Source: Alphaproteobacteria bacterium
Lineage (GTDB): Bacteria > Pseudomonadota > Alphaproteobacteria > Rhizobiales > Devosiaceae
Length of the DNA stretch: 7,160 bases
Direction of reading: 5' to 3'
Assembly (NCBI GenBank): GCA_013152625.1
Contig: JAADFY010000063.1
Location: forward strand, 1-7,160
Below the pieces are notes generated by a model, which was given only the letters and a program-made list of their open reading frames with translations, did no database searches and was not told the origin of the DNA. Positions 1-3,528 of the stretch are shown one piece after another. Each line of letters starts with the position of its first letter. Within the stretch, counting starts at the first letter, position 1. The position numbers and the translations under genes were made by a program.

Positions 1-459
1 CTGCTTGAAAAGCGCATCACCGCCGAAGGGGGCCATACCTACATTCTGGACGGGGACAATGTGCGCCACGCCCTGAACAAGGACCTCGGTTTTACCAATG
101 ACGACCGGGTGGAGAACATTCGCCGGGTGGCCGAAGTTGCCCGGTTGATGGCCGATGCCGGGCTGGTGGTTCTGGTTTCGTTTATTTCCCCGTTTCGCAA
201 TGAACGCCGGATCGCCCGGGAAATCGCCGGTGAAATTGAATTTATCGAGGCCTTTGTGGACACACCTTTAGAGGTCTGCGAGGCCCGTGATCCCAAAGGG
301 TTGTACAAGCGGGCCCGGGCCGGAAAATTGAAAAACTTTACCGGCATTGATTCGCCGTTCGAACCGCCCGGGAACGCCGATATCGTTCTGGAAGGGGCCA
401 CCGGCACGGTGCAGGGACTTGCAAACCAGGTGTATGACCGCCTGTATCCGTCAAAGTAG
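1..459 (+). CDS. cysC: APS kinase, C-terminal part (5' end cut by window)
   Basis: This is adenylylsulfate kinase, which phosphorylates APS at the 3' position to make PAPS, the donor for sulfate reduction and for sulfotransferases, in the cytoplasm. The open frame runs from the first base and gives 152 residues. The APS-kinase core is plain: LDGDNVRH at residues 16-23, the NKDLGF and DDRVENIRR stretch that follows, LVSFISPFRNER near residue 60, the DPKGLYKRARAG lid segment, and NFTGIDSPFEPP. The N-terminal P-loop lies upstream of the window. A stand-alone CysC has about 200 residues, so roughly 45 are missing. The same domain also forms the C-terminus of CysN/C (NodQ-type) fusions, common in alphaproteobacteria, and the window cannot tell these apart. 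It ends in TAG at 457-459, with no clear intrinsic terminator directly behind. Residue 24 is Ala where Gly is frequent (RHGL), a conservative change. It is unlikely to be in one transcript with the exopolysaccharide genes 800 bases away. Confidence 0.95.
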   Translation: MLEKRITAEGGHTYILDGDNVRHALNKDLGFTNDDRVENIRRVAEVARLMADAGLVVLVSFISPFRNERRIAREIAGEIEFIEAFVDTPLEVCEARDPKGLYKRARAGKLKNFTGIDSPFEPPGNADIVLEGATGTVQGLANQVYDRLYPSK

Positions 460-554
460 CCCGCCACCACTAAATAATCCGAGGTGCAAGCTCCTACGCT
501 CGCAGCCGCACTTATCTCAAACCCGGAGTTCAGCGAGCTTTAACGCGAGCCGGC

Positions 555-581
555 GCGGGCGCCGCCCTCGCGGAGGCCCGC
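555..581. repeat. Hairpin in first repeat unit
   Basis: GCGGGC (555-560) pairs with GCCCGC (576-581), and inside it CCGC (562-565) pairs with GCGG (570-573) around the loop CCTC. The small internal asymmetry is G against AG. No T-run follows, so it is not a typical intrinsic terminator for the upstream APS kinase gene. Confidence 0.6.
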
Positions 582-669
582 CAGAGGCGGAATAGCCGTG
601 AGCGAAAACAAGAGGAAAGTGCGAATCTCCAAGAGTGAAAGAACTCATACGCTCACAATTTATACATGC

Positions 670-719
670 CCGGCTCTCAACGAGGACGGAGCGCGGCGAG
701 CCGCGCCCCTCGGAGCCGG
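670..719. repeat. Long imperfect hairpin in second repeat unit
   Basis: Three nested stems are visible: CCGGCTC (670-676) with GAGCCGG (713-719), CGAGG (681-685) with CCTCG (708-712), and GCGCGG (691-696) with CCGCGC (701-706) around the loop CGAG. TCAA bulges between the outer stems, and ACGGA lies opposite a single C between the inner two. That makes 18 pairs in 50 bases. No T-run follows. It could be the folded core of an intergenic repeat or of a small RNA. Confidence 0.65.
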
Positions 720-882
720 TGAGCAATAGCGAACTCGGCGTGAGAGCAAAAAGAATCCGTGAGACAAAAATACCCCCCCCACCCCAACCCGGACTAAATC
801 GGTGGATCCCGCAAGAGGTCCCGACTCAAAGGCCGGGATGGTACGTATGGGCACGAACTGAAAGGCAATTGGCGGCCGGTTT

Positions 883-908
883 CCCCATGCGGCAATTGCC
901 CGCAGGGG
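883..908. repeat. Stem-loop, 9-bp stem with one bulge
   Basis: CCCC (883-886) pairs with GGGG (905-908) and TGCGG (888-892) pairs with CCGCA (900-904). A at 887 is bulged and CAATTGC forms the loop. The loop and inner stem contain the perfect 10-bp palindrome GGCAATTGCC (891-900), so the site could alternatively be a protein-binding dyad. No T-run follows directly. Confidence 0.55.
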
Positions 909-1119
909 CGCGGTATTTTGGCCACAGTTCAACCTGCAATTGCGAATGGGCAAAGATACCATATTGACCAGCCAAAGCGTTCTATCTATTCCAAAAGCAC
1001 CGGTGGGTTGTATTCTTGCCCGGTTGCGTTGATTTTTTTGGCTTTCGGGCGGGTTTGGCCACAACCAGCTAGGTCGAGTTCGTTAGCTGTCCTTATCGGG
1101 AAAATTTAACTAATCTAAA

Positions 1120-1180
1120 GGGAATTACCGGCACATTCTTCATTGTGCGGGTCATTGCCGAAAGTTGACCTGCAATTCCC
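1120..1180 (+). promoter_or_regulatory. Nested inverted repeat upstream of FecR-like gene
   Basis: The outer arms GGGAATT (1120-1126) and AATTCCC (1174-1180) are perfect inverted repeats. Inside, ACCGGCACA (1127-1135) pairs with TGTGCGGGT (1144-1152) at eight of nine positions around an 8-base loop. The element ends 77 bases before the start codon chosen for the next gene, so it could be a folded 5' leader or a set of operator half-sites. No known riboswitch class was recognised. Confidence 0.4.
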
Positions 1181-1200
1181 GTGCACAAGGTTGCCGTCAC

Positions 1201-1213
1201 ACCGGTGGCCGGT
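1201..1213. promoter_or_regulatory. Short inverted repeat, possible operator
   Basis: ACCGG (1201-1205) and CCGGT (1209-1213) form a dyad with a 3-base spacer, 44 bases ahead of the FecR-like start codon. The overlapping palindrome CACCGGTG (1200-1207) also occurs at 998-1005. The position suits a regulator site, but no factor can be named. Confidence 0.25.
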
Positions 1214-1257
1214 TAAGTTAACGCATTCAGGCGCACATAATAATTTGGGGAATGACA

Positions 1258-1749
1258 ATGTTGGACGCAGCAAAACCCTTTTTTACAGGTAGCGCAAAAT
1301 CGCTCGCAGCTTTGGCTCTGGCGCCGATAATTATGTTCACTGGAGTTGGCGGGGCGGCGGCTCAGTCGGTTTGCGATTGCCAGATTGCCGCCGGCGCAGG
1401 TGGCGTGGTCGGCACCGTCACCCAGGCAACCGGAACCGTATTGTTCTCCGGGGTCGGCGGGCTGGTGGCCGTAAGCACTGGCGCGGGCCTTTCCAGTGGC
1501 GATGCGCTGTCTACCGGACCAACTTCGTCGGCAACCGTAACATTTGAGAACGATTGCACGATCAATTTGGGCGCCAATGCCCAGATGACCATTACGCCCC
1601 AGGGCGCGGGGCTGTGTGCCGCCACGACCGATAATATTGCCGGTACCGTAATTGGTAACGGCGGCGTGGGCGGGGCGGTGGTTGCGGCAGCGGCAGCCGG
1701 CGGTGCTGTTATTGTGGCGCTCGGTCTGGCTGATCCGGTTTCTGACTGA
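1258..1749 (+). CDS. Small secreted FecR-like domain protein
   Basis: This is a 163-residue exported protein of unknown exact role at the head of the polysaccharide cluster. The start is taken at ATG 1258 because GGGGA (1247-1251) is six bases ahead of it; the in-frame ATG at 1252 abuts that sequence with no spacing. Residues 1-35 look like a signal peptide with a hydrophobic core and an AAA-Q cleavage site near 35/36. Residues 52-112 resemble a FecR domain: GTVTQATGTV, then SSGDALSTG (79-87), then a TVTFENDCTINLGANAQMTI strand pair, the usual 'GD..xTG..s.a.v.f.d.s.i.lg' pattern. Four cysteines (39, 41, 100, 120) could form disulphides in the periplasm. Residues 135-158 are a Gly/Ala-rich hydrophobic segment that may insert in a membrane, followed by DPVSD. 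It lacks the cytoplasmic anti-sigma part of true FecR, so sigma regulation is not implied. A polysaccharide-related role is inferred from its neighbours only. Confidence 0.75.
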   Translation: MLDAAKPFFTGSAKSLAALALAPIIMFTGVGGAAAQSVCDCQIAAGAGGVVGTVTQATGTVLFSGVGGLVAVSTGAGLSSGDALSTGPTSSATVTFENDCTINLGANAQMTITPQGAGLCAATTDNIAGTVIGNGGVGGAVVAAAAAGGAVIVALGLADPVSD

Positions 1750-1750
1750 A

Positions 1751-1776
1751 ACCAGGCGCTTGGGCCCGGTCTTTTT
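1751..1776 (+). terminator. Possible intrinsic terminator or attenuator
   Basis: ACCAGGC (1751-1757) pairs with GCCCGGT (1764-1770) at six of seven positions around a 6-base loop, followed by CTTTTT (1771-1776). It begins one base after the stop codon of the FecR-like gene. The stem is short and has one A/C mismatch, so partial read-through into the phosphatase gene is plausible. That would give more of the small protein than of the export proteins. Confidence 0.45.
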
Positions 1777-1853
1777 GCGGTCATATCGCCGCAACAGTTG
1801 CTGGATCGCGATTGATCACGTTGCGCCGGCAAGAATTTTGTCGCACCGGTAAG

Positions 1854-2687
1854 ATGATTGATCTGCATTGCCATATGCTGCCCGGGCTCGATGATGGAGC
1901 GCCGGATATGGAAACGGCGGTTGCCATGGCCAGAATGGCGGTGGCCGACGGCATTACCCACACGGTTTGCACCCCCCACATGACGCCGCGTATTTACGAA
2001 AATTCCATTGCCACCATTCGTGCATCTGTTGAACAGTTTCGCGTCGTGCTGGCTAACCGGGAGATCAATCTGTCGCTGCTGGTTGGGGCCGATGTGCACC
2101 TGACCCAGGACCTCAAGGCGAAACTGGATCAGGGAGCCATTCCGACCCTGGGCCGCTCCCGCCATTTTTTGCTCGAACCGCCCCACAATGTCCTGCCGCC
2201 CCGTCTGCACGAAACGGTCGCGGATTTGCTGGCGGCGGGATATGTGCCCATTATTACCCACCCTGAGCGCCTGTCCTGGATTGAAAATCACTATAAAATG
2301 ATCTGTGGCCTCGCCGGAATTGGGGCGCTAATTCAACTCACGGCATCATCTGTGATCGGCGCGTTTGGAAAGCGCCCGAAATACTGGTCGGATCGGCTGC
2401 TGGAGGAGGGGTTTGTGGACATAATTGCCACCGACGCCCACAACACAAAATCGCGCCCGCCCAATCTTTCACGGGCCCGGGATGAAATTGGTGCCCGGTT
2501 TGGTGACGAAGTGGCCAATAATATGGTATTGTTGACGCCCGGGGCGGTGCTTGCCAACACTCAGGTCCCCTCCCGGCTGGCTCCTGGCGTCGGCGGCACC
2601 TTTGGGAACAAAAAGTCCCGGGGTGGATTTAGCCGATGGTTTGGTTTGGGGAAAGTTGCGGACCGAAAAGCAGGGAAAGACAAGTGA
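1854..2687 (+). CDS. cpsB: PHP-type protein-tyrosine phosphatase (CpsB/YwqE family)
   Basis: This is a metal-dependent phosphatase expected to dephosphorylate the tyrosine cluster of the partner BY-kinase encoded two genes downstream, in the cytoplasm. The 277 residues start with MIDLHCHMLPGLDDG, the family's N-terminal PHP motif, which is why ATG 1854 is preferred over an upstream in-frame TTG at 1812. No good Shine-Dalgarno sequence precedes either. Probable metal ligands are H5, H7, D13/D14, H42 (TPHMTP), D80 (GADVHL), E108 (LLEPP), H136 (THPER), D194 and H196 (ATDAHN), with a closing SRPP motif. At position 80 many homologues have Glu; here it is Asp. From about residue 245 there is a Gly/Lys/Arg-rich tail beyond the catalytic fold. 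The stop TGA overlaps the GTG start of the next gene, so translation is likely coupled. The family was first characterised in Gram-positive capsule operons, but the export genes here are Gram-negative. Confidence 0.9.
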   Translation: MIDLHCHMLPGLDDGAPDMETAVAMARMAVADGITHTVCTPHMTPRIYENSIATIRASVEQFRVVLANREINLSLLVGADVHLTQDLKAKLDQGAIPTLGRSRHFLLEPPHNVLPPRLHETVADLLAAGYVPIITHPERLSWIENHYKMICGLAGIGALIQLTASSVIGAFGKRPKYWSDRLLEEGFVDIIATDAHNTKSRPPNLSRARDEIGARFGDEVANNMVLLTPGAVLANTQVPSRLAPGVGGTFGNKKSRGGFSRWFGLGKVADRKAGKDK

Positions 2688-3445
2688 ATCTAAGGGTTGC
2701 CACCGTTTTCTTGCGTACCGGTCTGGTGCTTTTTCTCGGCCTGCTGCTGGCCGCCTGCAGCATGAGTACGGCCTCCGTCCGCCCCGTCGCCACCGCTGCC
2801 GGCCCGGGAGATCTGGCCACGATCGGCGAGATCGGCGGCGATCTGTCCGTGGTGGGCGTGTTGCCACCGCCGCCAAATACCGACAATGGCCGAATACAAC
2901 TTGTGGCTGAAAACGACATTCTCGAGGTGGATGTATTCCGTGTGGATGAGCTGGACCGAACCGGACAGGTGGATTCCGCCGGTCGCATTTCCCTGCCGTT
3001 GATTGGCGCCATTCCGGTGGCGGGCAAGACCCTTGAGCAGGTTGAAAAGGACATAGAACGCGCCTACGCCGCCACCTATTTGCAGTCCCCCGATGTCACC
3101 GTTTTCATGAAGGAAAGCTTTGGCCAGCGCCTCACCATCGACGGCGAAGTGCGCAAGGCGGGCATATACGCCTCCAATTCCGGCTCCTCTTTGATCGATG
3201 TGATTGCCCAGGCCGGTGGGCTGACCGAGATTGCCGATGCCGGCAAGGTGTTTGTGTTTCGCGACTACGGCACCCGGCGCCTTGTCGCCCAGTATTCCAT
3301 TGAGCAGATCCGCCAGGGCAAGCAGCCCGATCCGCGACTGTTTGGGGGCGATGTGATTGTGGTGTTTGCGTCGGGCGCCAAGGTTGCCGGTCGCAATCTG
3401 CGCGAGGCCCTCGGGATTGCGTCCAGCGCGTCGGTGTTCTTTTGA
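2684..3445 (+). CDS. wza: Short OPX polysaccharide export lipoprotein (Wza-like)
   Basis: This is a periplasmic/outer-membrane polysaccharide export protein that should pass the polymer from the inner-membrane co-polymerase to the surface. The start is GTG 2684: AGGGA (2672-2676) lies seven bases ahead and the codon overlaps the previous stop. An upstream frame opening at 2636 would lie inside the phosphatase gene and spoil the signal peptide. Residues 1-25 form a lipoprotein signal ending in the lipobox LAAC, with Cys25 the lipidated residue. A polysaccharide-export domain covers about 70-143 (ENDILEVDVFRVDEL, DSAGRISLPLIG, ES near 144). One SLBB-type beta-grasp domain follows from about 148 (LTIDGEVRKAGIY, LIDVIAQAGGL). 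At 253 residues it is much shorter than Wza of E. coli (about 380) and lacks its extra SLBB domain and C-terminal amphipathic helix. By family knowledge such short OPX proteins need a separate beta-barrel for outer-membrane passage, and none is encoded in this window. Confidence 0.92.
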   Translation: MNLRVATVFLRTGLVLFLGLLLAACSMSTASVRPVATAAGPGDLATIGEIGGDLSVVGVLPPPPNTDNGRIQLVAENDILEVDVFRVDELDRTGQVDSAGRISLPLIGAIPVAGKTLEQVEKDIERAYAATYLQSPDVTVFMKESFGQRLTIDGEVRKAGIYASNSGSSLIDVIAQAGGLTEIADAGKVFVFRDYGTRRLVAQYSIEQIRQGKQPDPRLFGGDVIVVFASGAKVAGRNLREALGIASSASVFF

Positions 3446-3453
3446 TCTGTAAA

Positions 3454-3528
3454 ATGAAAATGTCGGTCGTCCGGTCGGTCGTCCGGTCGGTAAGCCGCGG
3501 TCTCCCGGTTTTCGGAGTGGACCGTTAG
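3454..3528 (+). other. Bridging mini-ORF, 24 codons, before co-polymerase gene
   Basis: An ATG at 3454 opens nine bases after the OPX stop, and the frame closes at TAG 3526-3528, immediately before the ATG of the next gene at 3529. The peptide contains SVVR twice because the 12-bp tandem repeat is in frame, and it is rich in Arg and Val. No Shine-Dalgarno sequence precedes its ATG, so translation is uncertain. The abutting TAG/ATG would allow a ribosome finishing here to re-initiate on the kinase gene. Chance is the simplest alternative. Confidence 0.2.
3463..3491. repeat. 12-bp tandem repeat, 2.4 copies
   Basis: TCGGTCGTCCGG occurs at 3463-3474 and exactly again at 3475-3486, followed by TCGGT at 3487-3491. 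It sits in the 83-base gap between the OPX and co-polymerase genes. Two perfect copies suggest recent slippage or duplication. A change in copy number would alter the distance between the two genes in 12-base steps without shifting the frame of the mini-ORF that spans it. Confidence 0.85.

Larger units (their letters stand above)
480..770. repeat. Diverged direct duplication, about 150-bp units
   Basis: Two successive stretches share the same order of words. CTCCTACGCTCGCA at 491-504 matches CTCATACGCTCACA at 644-657 in 12 of 14 bases. Each is followed by a TTAT-containing segment, then CCCGG, then CAGCGAG or CAACGAG, then a GC-rich hairpin (555-581 and 670-719), then CCGTGAGC or CCGGTGAGC and an A-rich tail. 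The offset is about 153 bp at the left end and smaller further on, so the copies differ by indels. An inverted pair GTGAGCG (598-604) and CGCTCAC (650-656) links the end of unit one to the start of unit two. I found this by eye, so the boundaries are approximate. It may be a dispersed intergenic repeat family of this genome; I do not recognise a named one. Confidence 0.5.
460..1257. other. Gene-free structured intergenic region
   Basis: No frame in these 800 bases gives a protein I can recognise, and the few open frames of 60-130 codons lack sensible composition or a ribosome binding site. The region divides into three parts. About 480-770 is a GC-rich, hairpin-bearing diverged duplication full of GTGAG/CTCAC words. 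Bases 773-780 are a run of eight C. About 840-1250 is less GC-rich, contains several short palindromes, a strong hairpin and a nested inverted repeat, and presumably carries the promoter and 5' leader of the FecR-like gene. I cannot assign a confident -35/-10 pair. A small RNA is possible but not shown. Confidence 0.6.

Noticed and set aside
480..770. CRISPR array or tRNA cluster
   Set aside because: The units are too long, too few and too diverged for CRISPR repeats, and no cloverleaf with a T-loop or anticodon arm could be drawn.
635..967. A 110-codon open frame in the spacer
   Set aside because: It runs through the hairpin element and the C8 tract, has no ribosome binding site, and its composition is that of translated repeat DNA.
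1165..1193. TTGACC as a -35 element
   Set aside because: No acceptable -10 hexamer follows at 16-18 bases; the bases there read AAGGTTG.
1213..1241. Promoter-like pair TTAAGT and CATAAT with 17-base spacing
   Set aside because: Transcription would begin about at 1248, cutting into the GGGGA ribosome binding site of the FecR-like gene, and the -35 match is poor.
1812..1853. Upstream TTG start for the phosphatase
   Set aside because: It would add 14 residues before the PHP motif, which in this family lies at the very N-terminus, and there is no better ribosome binding site for it.
1362..2291. A 309-codon open frame on the minus strand
   Set aside because: It runs antisense across the FecR-like gene, the terminator-like hairpin and the phosphatase gene, all of which have convincing + strand proteins.
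2636..2683. Upstream start for the OPX gene
   Set aside because: It lies within the phosphatase coding region and would place polar residues ahead of the lipoprotein signal. GTG 2684 has AGGGA at seven bases.
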